Of a stretch of DNA of 7,749 nucleotides, positions 1-5,558 are shown piece by piece. How positions within the stretch are numbered: position 1 is the first letter of the stretch; each line of letters opens with the position of its first letter. The notes under the pieces were generated by a model. It saw only the letters and a list, made by a program, of their open reading frames with translations, did no database searches and was not told where the DNA came from. Source of the stretch: a bacterium (lineage in GTDB: Bacteria; Patescibacteriota; Minisyncoccia; UBA6257; UBA9933). Both the position numbers and the translations under genes were made by a program. The DNA lies in the NCBI GenBank assembly GCA_021817915.1, contig JAKAFV010000015.1, positions 1 to 7,749 on the forward strand. The letters run 5' to 3'.

Positions 1-125
1 GCATTGCGGGCCTGAAAGTCGGCGAGCGAGTTAAAGTGATAGATGCCATAAGCTTGCGATAGGAACGCATTGAAGACGTCTAACTGCTCACGTTCGGCGC
101 CGGCCGTTAAAGTATGGTCGCCGAT
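1..125 (-). CDS. Fragment of a TonB-dependent receptor-like protein, probably a chimeric end
   Basis: Read leftward in a frame different from infB, this stretch is open from about base 155 to the window edge. It gives a peptide containing LIGDHTLTAGAEREQLDVFN and then a segment ending FNSLADFQARN. That pattern (a beta-strand ending in G-x-E, then D-V-F-N, then Y-x-F-x-S-L-A-D-F) resembles the barrel region of large carboxypeptidase-like/Oar-type TonB-dependent receptors of Gram-negative bacteria. I recognise it from memory only. The stretch is also richer in G+C than the infB part. An outer-membrane receptor fused out of frame to IF-2 makes no biological sense, so I infer an assembly chimera or contamination at the contig end. 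A recent rearrangement is the alternative. The fragment has no start or stop of its own here. Confidence 0.4.
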   Translation of the reverse strand, partial: MGDHTLTAGAEREQLDVFNAFLSQAYGIYHFNSLADFQARN

Positions 126-1177
126 CAAATAATCGCCTTTGAGCTTGAAGCGCTTTTAACATCCGTATCCGTAATATCGCCTATTCCTTCATTTATGATT
201 CTAATATTAGGCATCGCCTTAATTATTTCCGAAATCGCTTCCAAGGAACCCGAAACGTCCGCCTTAAGCACCAGCCTTACCAGCGTTTCAACATTTTCTC
301 CGTTTTCATCTACGGGCAAAACAAACGCGCCATTTGTTTTTTCTATTGAAGCAACCATAAATTCCGTCAAATCCACCTTGCCGCTAAAAAATTCATCGCC
401 TATCTGGGGCAAGCTTTCAAAGCCTAAAATTAACGCGGGGCTTGAAGGCGAAAGCTCTTTAACTTTTTCGCCCAAAAAGTTTTCCAAGATTTTTACTTTT
501 CCGACGGCGCCCGAAGCGACAATGTCGTCTCCTTGCCTTAAAACGCCGTTTTTCACTATGGCGGCGACGGTTAAGCCCCTGCGATTATCCATTTTAGATT
601 CAATAATAAATCCGTTTGCCCTGGCTTCGGGGTCATATTTTAAATCTTCAAGCTCCGCCGCCAAAAGAATCAAGTCTAAAAGTTCATCCACGCCTTCGCC
701 GGTTTTTGCCGAAATTCCCTGCCAGGAAACATCTCCGCCAAAACCTTCAACCAAAACTCCGGCTTGCGCCAAATCAGCTTTTGTTTTTTCAATGTCGGCG
801 TTATTCCTGTCTATTTTATTTATCGCAACCACAAACGGAGTCTTGCTTTCAAGCAGAACTTCAATCGCTTCTTTTGTCTGCGGCTTAACACCTTCGTCTG
901 CCGCCACAACCAAAATCCCCAAGTCCGCAGCCGTAGCTCCACGCTGGCGCATTTTTGAAAAAGCCGCATGCCCGGGCGTGTCTATGAAAGTAATTTTCTT
1001 GCCCGCATGCGTAATTTCATACGCTCCCGTTGCCTGAGTTATTCCGCCAGCTTCTTTAGCAACAACATTTGTCTTGCGGATATAATCGAGCAGTGTAGTT
1101 TTGCCATGATCAACATGCCCCAAAACAACAACGATTGGAGAGCGAGTTATTAAGTTTTTATCTGATTTTTCTGACAT
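125..1177 (-). CDS. infB: Translation initiation factor IF-2, C-terminally broken
   Basis: IF-2 is the GTPase that brings initiator fMet-tRNA to the 30S subunit and promotes subunit joining in the cytoplasm. The 350 readable residues show G1 GHVDHGKT (20-27), the switch I stretch AGGITQATGAYEI, G3 DTPGH (66-70), G4 NKID (120-123) and G5 SAKTG, followed by the beta-barrel domain II and the start of domain III (ADVSGSLEAI, GIGDITDTDVKSASSSKAII). Most IF-2 proteins have a long N-terminal region before the G domain; here the G domain begins about 14 residues in, as in reduced genomes. After KAII the family normally continues IIGF..., but a TGA stop occurs at 125-127 and the downstream frames do not resume IF-2. 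The distal part of domain III and all of the initiator-tRNA-binding domain IV are therefore missing, probably through a chimeric junction rather than true truncation. There is no Shine-Dalgarno sequence; a promoter ends about 8 bases before the ATG. Confidence 0.95.
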   Translation of the reverse strand: MSEKSDKNLITRSPIVVVLGHVDHGKTTLLDYIRKTNVVAKEAGGITQATGAYEITHAGKKITFIDTPGHAAFSKMRQRGATAADLGILVVAADEGVKPQTKEAIEVLLESKTPFVVAINKIDRNNADIEKTKADLAQAGVLVEGFGGDVSWQGISAKTGEGVDELLDLILLAAELEDLKYDPEARANGFIIESKMDNRRGLTVAAIVKNGVLRQGDDIVASGAVGKVKILENFLGEKVKELSPSSPALILGFESLPQIGDEFFSGKVDLTEFMVASIEKTNGAFVLPVDENGENVETLVRLVLKADVSGSLEAISEIIKAMPNIRIINEGIGDITDTDVKSASSSKAII

Positions 1178-1180
1178 ATC

Positions 1181-1209
1181 TTGTAAAAGTATCAGAAATT
1201 TGTGATAAT
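1181..1209 (+). promoter_or_regulatory. Promoter of tRNA-Ser
   Basis: The -35 box is TTGTAA (1181-1186), followed by a 17-base spacer and -10 box GATAAT (1204-1209) preceded by TG. Transcription would start near 1216, giving the tRNA a leader of about 18 bases. Its boxes interlock with those of the leftward infB promoter on the other strand. Confidence 0.55.
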
Positions 1210-1214
1210 TACAA
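1186..1214 (-). promoter_or_regulatory. Promoter of infB, giving a nearly leaderless mRNA
   Basis: On the minus strand the -35 box is TTGTAA (1214-1209), then a 17-base spacer and -10 box TACTTT (1191-1186) with an upstream TG extension. The infB ATG (1177) follows 8 bases after the -10 box, so the mRNA would have almost no 5' leader. This fits the absence of a Shine-Dalgarno sequence. Confidence 0.45.
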
Positions 1215-1233
1215 GCATAAATGTAATAGTTAC

Positions 1234-1324
1234 GGAGAGGTGGCTGAGTGGTCCAAAGCAGCAGGTTGCTAACCTGTGCCCGTATAAAAGCGGGCCGTGG
1301 GTTCGAATCCCACCCTCTCCGCCA
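1234..1324 (+). tRNA. tRNA-Ser, anticodon GCT, CCA encoded
   Basis: A class II tRNA that decodes AGC/AGU. The acceptor stem pairs GGAGAGG (1234-1240) with CCTCTCC (1314-1320), followed by discriminator G1321 and an encoded CCA (1322-1324). The anticodon arm GCAGGTT-GCT-AACCTG places the anticodon GCT at 1268-1270. A long variable arm with stem GCCCG/CGGGC around TATAAAAG is diagnostic of serine tRNAs. The T arm is GTGGG-TTCGAAT-CCCAC. The restriction-modification genes begin about 40 bases downstream; I found no second copy of the tRNA 3' end after those genes that would mark an integration site. Confidence 0.95.
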
Positions 1325-1362
1325 ATTTCTAAAATGTTGGCAGCTTAATAAAGTAAGTGCTC

Positions 1363-2229
1363 ATGACAATCAACACTATAGAAAAAATTAATTTGTTTAA
1401 CGAAAAAACAAAAGCTAAGGTGAAGGCTGATGTTATTCTTGGCGACTGTCTTAATGTCTTAAAAAATATGCCGGATAATTCTATTGATCTCGCTATCACC
1501 TCGCCACCCTATGCAGACCAAAGAAAAAGCACCTATGGAGGAATTAGCCCCGACAAATATGTTGAGTGGTTTTTACCAATAACAAAAGAATTGTTGCGCA
1601 TTATAAATCCAAAAGGAACTTTTGTTTTGAATATAAAAGAGAAAATTGTTAATGGCGAAAGACATACCTATGTTATGGAATTAATTATTGAGATGAGAAA
1701 GCAAGGCTGGCTTTGGACAGAAGAATTTATTTGGCATAAAAAAAATTGTTTTCCAGGTAAGTGGCCCAATCGTTTTCGTGATTCATGGGAACGTCTTTTA
1801 CAATTTAATAAACAAAAAGATTTCAGCATGTACCAAGACGAGGTAAGAGTACCAATGGGCAATTGGGCAAAAATACGCCTAAAAAATCTTAGCGAAACTG
1901 ACAAGCAAAGAGATAATTCAAAAGTAGGTAGTGGTTTTGGGAAAAATGTATCTAATTGGATAGGCCGAGAATTAGCATATCCTACAAATGTACTTTCGAT
2001 GGCGACAGAAAGTTCCAATAAAAAACACAGCGCGGTCTTCCCCAAAGAACTACCTAGCTGGTTTATTAAGCTTTTTACAAAACCTGGCGATGTCGTTCTT
2101 GATCCTTTTTTGGGTTCCGGCACAACTTCAATTGCTGCTTTTCAACTTGACCGCAATTCAATAGGCATTGAAATACAAGAAGAATATTATAAATTAGCCA
2201 TTGACAACATAAATAAACAAACAAAATAA
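1363..2229 (+). CDS. Type II DNA methyltransferase, beta class, probably N4-cytosine
   Basis: This enzyme would transfer a methyl group from S-adenosylmethionine to an exocyclic amino group at a specific DNA site, protecting host DNA from the endonuclease encoded 1 nt downstream. In 288 residues, the catalytic motif IV TSPPY (46-50) comes first and the SAM-binding motif I DPFLGSGTT (247-255) comes near the C terminus, followed by GIEI. This order defines the beta class. Serine at the first position of S-P-P-Y is typical of N4-cytosine enzymes, while D-P-P-Y is commoner in adenine enzymes. The central part (about 100-240), with GWLWTEEFIWHKKNCFPGKW and a basic GSGFGKN stretch, would hold target recognition. 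The ATG at 1363 is preferred; an in-frame GTG at 1357 is possible. No good Shine-Dalgarno is present, but a TAAAAT box at 1330-1335 could be a -10 element. The gene is distinctly AT-rich, consistent with lateral transfer. The recognition site cannot be read from the sequence. Confidence 0.88.
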   Translation: MTINTIEKINLFNEKTKAKVKADVILGDCLNVLKNMPDNSIDLAITSPPYADQRKSTYGGISPDKYVEWFLPITKELLRIINPKGTFVLNIKEKIVNGERHTYVMELIIEMRKQGWLWTEEFIWHKKNCFPGKWPNRFRDSWERLLQFNKQKDFSMYQDEVRVPMGNWAKIRLKNLSETDKQRDNSKVGSGFGKNVSNWIGRELAYPTNVLSMATESSNKKHSAVFPKELPSWFIKLFTKPGDVVLDPFLGSGTTSIAAFQLDRNSIGIEIQEEYYKLAIDNINKQTK

Positions 2230-2230
2230 T

Positions 2231-2989
2231 ATGAAAAGGTTGAACTATAAAAAATTAAATACCTTTATCGCTTCTGATGTGATAAAACCGTTTTACGAAA
2301 TACGGCTTGATCGTCTTAAATCCGCAAATCTATCTGTAATCGCAAAACGGAAAAATCCCTACTTATTTAAAGCAAAAAATATTGAGACTGCCGGAGACTT
2401 AGCAAGGAGTATTCTTGATGCATTTTTATCCTCGCAAGAAGAAACAATATTCGGCGATCTAATGGAAAATCTTGCTATTCATGTCTGCCATGAAGTATTT
2501 AAAGGCAAAAAAGCTGAGGAGGGAAAATACCGTAGTGTTGATTTGATATTTAACCGCGATAATAAAACCTATATTGTCGGTATTAAATCTGGGCCAAATT
2601 GGGGTAATTCAGACCAAGTAGATATAATGAAAAAGAATTTAAAATTTGCCAAAAAGATTCTCCACACAGAACTTAAGAAAAGTACCATTATTTCTGTAAA
2701 TGGTTGTATTTATGGACGAGATAATAACCCACATAAAGCGAACAAAGACCCTGATTTAAGTTATTACAAAATCTGCGGACAAGCTTTTTGGGAACTTATT
2801 TCTGGCGATGACCAACTATATAAGAAAATTATTCAGCCGCTCGACAAAGAAGCTAAAAAGAGGGATAACACTTTCAAAAAACTATATATAAATAAAATCA
2901 ACGAGATGACAAAAGATGTTGTTAATATTTTTTATACCAAAAACATTCTCGATTGGGACAAAATAATTGATTATGTTTCAAAAAAATAA
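2231..2989 (+). CDS. Type II restriction endonuclease, EcoO109I/PmeII-like
   Basis: This is a predicted site-specific endonuclease and the partner of the methyltransferase. Its ATG lies 1 nt after the methyltransferase stop, so translation is probably coupled and methylase-first order is kept. The 252-residue protein has an N-terminal helical part (LGDLARSILDAF-like region, about 50-90) with FGDLMENLAIHVC. A PD-(D/E)xK-like core follows, with RSVDLIF (D104), YIVGIKSGPNWGNS (K119) and SVNGCIYG (155-162). The layout and the IKSG-NWG pattern resemble EcoO109I and PmeII family enzymes as I remember them. In the strict D/E-x-K position a glycine (117) is found, so the second acid must come from elsewhere, or the core is a variant. 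Composition is AT-rich like the methyltransferase. I am confident of the R-M role from context, less so of the exact family. Confidence 0.78.
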   Translation: MKRLNYKKLNTFIASDVIKPFYEIRLDRLKSANLSVIAKRKNPYLFKAKNIETAGDLARSILDAFLSSQEETIFGDLMENLAIHVCHEVFKGKKAEEGKYRSVDLIFNRDNKTYIVGIKSGPNWGNSDQVDIMKKNLKFAKKILHTELKKSTIISVNGCIYGRDNNPHKANKDPDLSYYKICGQAFWELISGDDQLYKKIIQPLDKEAKKRDNTFKKLYINKINEMTKDVVNIFYTKNILDWDKIIDYVSKK

Positions 2990-3082
2990 ATTTGTAATAT
3001 AAGATAATCTCGCCCTAGCTTCCCTCCACGCTCAAAATTTTATTCTCTACTAAAGGTCGATTAATTTAAAAAATTTAATAAT

Positions 3083-3337
3083 ATGCGATTAAATGTTTTA
3101 AAGTTCGCCCTTGCCGCGGGAATTTACGCGGCGGGCTGTGTTGCTCTCGCAACTATTGCCTCTATTTTAGGCATTCCAGGGTTTCCCGAATTCACAAAAT
3201 TCTTAATTAGCGTATATGGCTTTTACGGTTATTCCATTTCCTGGCTCGGCGTCATTATCGGCGCGTTTTGGGGGTTCGTTGAAGGATTCATCCATTTGGG
3301 AGTTTTCGCCTGGGTTTATAATAAATTAGTCGGCTAG
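3083..3337 (+). CDS. Small two-helix membrane protein, holin-like family
   Basis: An 84-residue protein with two hydrophobic segments, about residues 7-31 (ALAAGIYAAGCVALATIASI) and 48-78. The second half has the pattern SWLGVIIGAFWGFVEGFIHLG followed by FAWVYNKL. I recognise this as typical of a widespread small bacterial and archaeal protein often annotated as 'bacteriophage holin' (pattern LGxIIGAxWGFxDGFIxGxxFAWLYNKL). That label is historical: nothing here suggests a lysis cassette or prophage, and the function is unknown. The two glutamates in the second segment's loop and the conserved glycines suggest a helical hairpin in the inner membrane. There is no Shine-Dalgarno sequence before the ATG; the leader is an A/T run. 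A strong terminator follows, so this is a single-gene unit or the end of the R-M transcript. Confidence 0.8.
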   Translation: MRLNVLKFALAAGIYAAGCVALATIASILGIPGFPEFTKFLISVYGFYGYSISWLGVIIGAFWGFVEGFIHLGVFAWVYNKLVG

Positions 3338-3358
3338 TAATCGTTTAGATTAAAAAAA

Positions 3359-3384
3359 CCCCTGCTGTTAGCGGGGGCTTTTTT
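3359..3384 (+). terminator. Rho-independent terminator after the holin-like gene
   Basis: CCCCTGC (3359-3365) pairs with GCGGGGG (3371-3377) around a TGTTA loop, followed by C and six T. Upstream A residues (3352-3358) extend the pairing with the T tract. Confidence 0.9.
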
Positions 3385-3386
3385 AA

Positions 3387-3465
3387 TTGACATTTTCCAT
3401 TAAATAAGGTAATTAGTATTTAAAAGCTCGTTTAGAAATAAAAAAGGGGGCGATAAATTATTGCC
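3387..3465 (+). promoter_or_regulatory. Possible promoter and operator-like palindrome
   Basis: A perfect -35 box TTGACA (3387-3392) is followed after 17 bases by a poor -10 box TAATTA (3410-3415). Further down, 3449-3465 is an odd-centred palindrome, GGCGATAAATTATTGCC, in which eight positions pair (one G-T). It lies just upstream of the next gene's ribosome binding site and could be a repressor-binding site or a small hairpin. Both calls are tentative. Confidence 0.25.
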
Positions 3466-3494
3466 ATAGACATAGCAGAAAGGAGGACTATATC

Positions 3495-3905
3495 ATGAAT
3501 AAATACTCTAATGTCATTCGCGTAGTATCGACGGGCCACGAGTTTTCAGTTCTCTGGCAAGGTGTCATGATTGACGTTGAGCAATTCCTTATACTCTCTT
3601 GCGACATTGACCCGGAGAAAGGAATGCTAACCTACGACGTAAATCTCGCAGCACGAAAGCTTGCTTTTCAGGCTGGCATAAAGTTTCCTCCGGCGTCTAA
3701 AAATGTCCATATCAGTTCTCTATCTCTCGTAACCGAGCTGGAGCTAGAACTGATGAAAGAAAGGGGCGTTGATGTTATAGTCGATAAAAAACTCGTCTGC
3801 CACAGGCGGATCGCGTCTTGCGACCCGGCAAAAGATCCCGCAGGAGGCTGTGCCGGTTGCAGAGAACTAAGGCGAAGAGTAAGAAATCAACTGCACGCCG
3901 CATAA
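3495..3905 (+). CDS. Unknown protein with C-terminal cysteine cluster
   Basis: A 136-residue soluble protein that I do not recognise. The N-terminal part (1-60) alternates strand-like segments (NVIRVVSTGHEFSVLWQG, MLTYDVNLAARKLAF). The middle has an acidic helix (LVTELELELMKERGVDVIV, 78-96). The C-terminal part holds four cysteines, C102, C109, C119 and C122 (spacing C-x6-C-x9-C-x2-C), plus H103, then a very basic tail RELRRRVRNQL. The cluster could bind zinc and the tail nucleic acid; this is inference. The start is secured by AAGGAGG at 3480-3486, 8 bases before the ATG. It is the only strong Shine-Dalgarno in the window. Codon use is more G+C-rich than in the restriction genes. It stands alone between two terminators, so it forms its own transcription unit, possibly controlled through the palindrome upstream. 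Confidence 0.75.
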   Translation: MNKYSNVIRVVSTGHEFSVLWQGVMIDVEQFLILSCDIDPEKGMLTYDVNLAARKLAFQAGIKFPPASKNVHISSLSLVTELELELMKERGVDVIVDKKLVCHRRIASCDPAKDPAGGCAGCRELRRRVRNQLHAA

Positions 3906-3910
3906 CCGAT

Positions 3911-3940
3911 AAGGGCGACCCCGCAAGATCGCCCTTTTTT
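3911..3940 (+). terminator. Rho-independent terminator after the cysteine-cluster gene
   Basis: AAGGGCGA (3911-3918) pairs perfectly with TCGCCCTT (3929-3936) around a 10-base loop, running into six T (3935-3940). It lies 6 bases after the stop codon. Confidence 0.9.
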
Positions 3941-3952
3941 CATATCCCAAAA

Positions 3953-3981
3953 TTGACATTCCCCCGCAATATAAATAAAGT
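3953..3981 (+). promoter_or_regulatory. Promoter of the PPC-domain gene, probably leaderless
   Basis: A perfect -35 TTGACA (3953-3958), a 17-base spacer and -10 TAAAGT (3976-3981). The gene's ATG starts at 3988, 7 bases after the -10 box, where transcription itself should start. No Shine-Dalgarno is present, so a leaderless mRNA is predicted. Confidence 0.5.
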
Positions 3982-3987
3982 AAATAA

Positions 3988-4407
3988 ATGAAGTTCAAAC
4001 AATTCGGGCAAAAATATGTTTTTAGGGTTGAAAAAGGCGAAGAGCTTATCGCGACGCTTAAAAATTTTTGCAAAGAAAATGATATCAAGCTCGGCGCGAT
4101 TTCCGGAGTAGGCGCTTCCGATAAAGTCACTCTCGGGCTTTTTAAAACCAAAACCAAAGAATACGCGCCTAAAGAATTTACCGGCGATTACGAACTAACT
4201 TCCGTTTTGGGCAATATCTCGCGCATGGACGGCGAAGTCTATCTGCATCTCCATGCCAACATCGCAAATGTTGATTGCCAGGTATTCGGCGGGCATTTAA
4301 GCTCAGCCGTTATCAGCGCCACATTTGAAGGCGTTATAGAAAAGATTGACGGCGAAATGGGAAGGAAATTCAATGAAGAAATCGGCCTAAACCTTTACGA
4401 TATTTAA
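3988..4407 (+). CDS. PPC (DUF296) domain protein
   Basis: A stand-alone 139-residue PPC domain, the fold also found fused to AT-hooks in plant AHL proteins. In bacteria single-domain members form trimers and bind a metal; their function is not established. The family pattern is clear: a start with strand FRVEKGEELIATLKNFC (12-28), then IKLGAISGVGASDKVTLG (33-50), YELTSVLGNIS (68-78), the histidine motif YLHLHANI with H87 and H89, and FGGHL with H103. These three histidines are the usual metal ligands. It ends with an acidic strand, ATFEGVIE. The length is normal for a complete single domain. The gene is transcribed alone between an upstream terminator and the structured leader of the next gene. 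Confidence 0.9.
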   Translation: MKFKQFGQKYVFRVEKGEELIATLKNFCKENDIKLGAISGVGASDKVTLGLFKTKTKEYAPKEFTGDYELTSVLGNISRMDGEVYLHLHANIANVDCQVFGGHLSSAVISATFEGVIEKIDGEMGRKFNEEIGLNLYDI

Positions 4408-4440
4408 CTTATTTAAAAATTAATCGTATAATGGTATAAT
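4404..4440 (+). promoter_or_regulatory. Promoter with tandem TATAATGG boxes
   Basis: Two consensus -10 boxes lie in an exact tandem repeat of the 8-mer TATAATGG (4427-4434 and 4435-4442). The first has TTAACT (4404-4409) 17 bases upstream; the second has TTTAAA (4412-4417) at the same spacing. Transcription from the second box should start near 4447, at the first bases of the long inverted repeat that follows. Confidence 0.55.
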
Positions 4441-4445
4441 GGCTT

Positions 4446-4594
4446 CCATGCCCAGTAACACTACTTCAATGTTTCGCTTTTTGATAAAAGCGAAAACGAA
4501 GGCGGGTTTCTAGGCAAAAGATTAATTAATAAACATCAATTCAGTCTAATCACGATTTATCGTGATTAAGTTGAAGTAGTGTTACTGGGTATGG
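4446..4594 (+). promoter_or_regulatory. Long inverted-repeat leader covering the start of the DUF5671 gene
   Basis: The left arm 4446-4469 pairs with the right arm 4571-4594 over 24 positions, 23 Watson-Crick plus one G-T (G4450/T4590). The core is CCCAGTAACACTACTTCAA against TTGAAGTAGTGTTACTGGG. Between the arms are two perfect hairpins. TTTCGCTTTT/AAAAGCGAAA (4472-4481, 4486-4495) follows the left arm at once. TAATCACGA/TCGTGATTA (4547-4555, 4560-4568) lies just before the right arm. A 48-base A/T-rich linker separates them. The start codon ATG (4591-4593) lies inside the right arm and would be paired in the RNA. With the TATAAT promoter ending at 4440, the transcript would begin at the left arm. 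I infer a riboregulatory leader; a MITE-like or other palindromic repeat is the main alternative. Confidence 0.7.
4448..4513 (+). CDS. Possible leaderless upstream ORF, 21 codons
   Basis: An ATG at 4448, about 7 bases after the TATAAT box, opens a short frame beginning MPSNTTSMFRFLIKAKTKAG and ending at TAG 4511. It would be translated leaderless. Ribosomes on it would pass through the left arm and the first hairpin of the leader and could free the downstream start codon. The peptide is basic and matches nothing I know. Such a short frame can arise by chance, so confidence is low. Confidence 0.25.
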   Translation: MPSNTTSMFRFLIKAKTKAGF

Positions 4595-5538
4595 AAAACA
4601 CACAAATAAGATTAACCGGTCCCAAAGACGTATTTTTGGAGTTTTGGCTGTTTGGGACGCTTTACTTGAGCGCGGTATTCACCGTAACGCTCTTGTTCCA
4701 ATATATAAATTACTTTTTTGAAGACTTGGCAAACCCCTACTCTTTTTCGCAATCCACAGTGCGCTGGACTGTGGCGATTTTAATCGCGATTTTGCCGACT
4801 CATATTTTTGTTCTTCGGTTGCGCGAAAAAGATTATGTGGCAATTCCGGAAAAACGCGAGGCTAGATTGCGAAAATGGCTCACTTATTTAACGCTTTTCA
4901 TCGCTTCTATCACTTGCGTAGTGGATTTTGCCACGCTCGTTTTTTACTTCCTTGATGGAGAAATTTCCGTAAGATTTATTCTTAAAGTTTTTGCCGTGGC
5001 GCTGGTTGCCGGCGGAGTGCTTTGGTACTATTTGGCTGAATTGAAACGGACAACTCCAGAAACGCCAAAGAACGCCAAATTAGCGCGGATTATCGCCTTA
5101 GTAGCCGTAATTGCCGTTATTGTCGGAGCTTTCTTTATCAGCGGTTCGCCTTTTGCCGCTCGCGACCAAAAAATAGATACGCAAAGAGAAAATGATTTAC
5201 AAGGAATCCAATCGCAAATTATTTATCACTGGCAAAAGAAAGGAAATTTACCGGCCTCGCTTAACGAGCTTGCCGATTCTATTTACGGCTATAAAGCGCC
5301 AACCGACCCGGAAACCGGCGTTCCATACGAATATAAAACTACGGGTAATCTTAGCTTTGAGCTTTGTGCCACATTTTCCGCTGAAATTTCCAAAGATAAT
5401 GGAGATGGAAGATATCCAATGAAAGACGACAACTACAATTGGCAACACGGCATTGGCAGAACATGCTTTGAAAGAACCATCGACCCGGCTCTTTATTCTC
5501 CAAGCAACAATCCAAAAACCGCCCCAGTCTTCCAGTAA
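4591..5538 (+). CDS. DUF5671-type membrane protein with soluble C-terminal domain
   Basis: The 315-residue protein begins with GPKDVFLEFWLFGTLYLSAV, the characteristic opening of DUF5671 proteins as I know them from Patescibacteria. Hydrophobic helices lie at about 16-39, 58-76, 97-121, 128-148 and 165-184. The family's motif EKREARLRKWLTYLTLF precedes the third. After the fifth helix, residues 190-315 form a soluble domain with SLNELAD, PTDPETGVPYEY (238-248) and FELCATF, plus two cysteines (259, 292) that could form a disulfide if the domain is extracytoplasmic. The PTDPxTGxPYEY-FELCATF pattern recalls pilin/pseudopilin C-terminal regions, so a cell-surface role is possible; the function is unknown. 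The ATG at 4591 fits the family start; an in-frame GTG at 4579 would only add MLLG. There is no Shine-Dalgarno, and the start is buried in the upstream inverted repeat. Confidence 0.8.
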   Translation: MENTQIRLTGPKDVFLEFWLFGTLYLSAVFTVTLLFQYINYFFEDLANPYSFSQSTVRWTVAILIAILPTHIFVLRLREKDYVAIPEKREARLRKWLTYLTLFIASITCVVDFATLVFYFLDGEISVRFILKVFAVALVAGGVLWYYLAELKRTTPETPKNAKLARIIALVAVIAVIVGAFFISGSPFAARDQKIDTQRENDLQGIQSQIIYHWQKKGNLPASLNELADSIYGYKAPTDPETGVPYEYKTTGNLSFELCATFSAEISKDNGDGRYPMKDDNYNWQHGIGRTCFERTIDPALYSPSNNPKTAPVFQ

Positions 5539-5558
5539 TTTCGAGTTAATAAATAAAA

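Noticed and set aside
114..1037. Long rightward frame opposite infB (about 300 codons)
   Set aside because: It is serine/proline/lysine-rich shadow translation of the antisense of a clear IF-2 gene, with no domain and no ribosome binding site.
2990..3082. Direct repeat of the tRNA-Ser 3' end marking an integrated island
   Set aside because: I compared the spacer after the endonuclease with the tRNA T arm and acceptor sequence and found no meaningful match.
4446..4594. Retron-type msr/msd RNA (inverted repeats enclosing hairpins)
   Set aside because: The architecture is reminiscent, but the adjacent gene is a membrane protein and no reverse transcriptase is in the window.
4446..4594. Integron attC site
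   Set aside because: The arms lack the RYYYAAC/GTTRRRY core sites and the unpaired bases expected of attC, and there is no integrase or cassette array.
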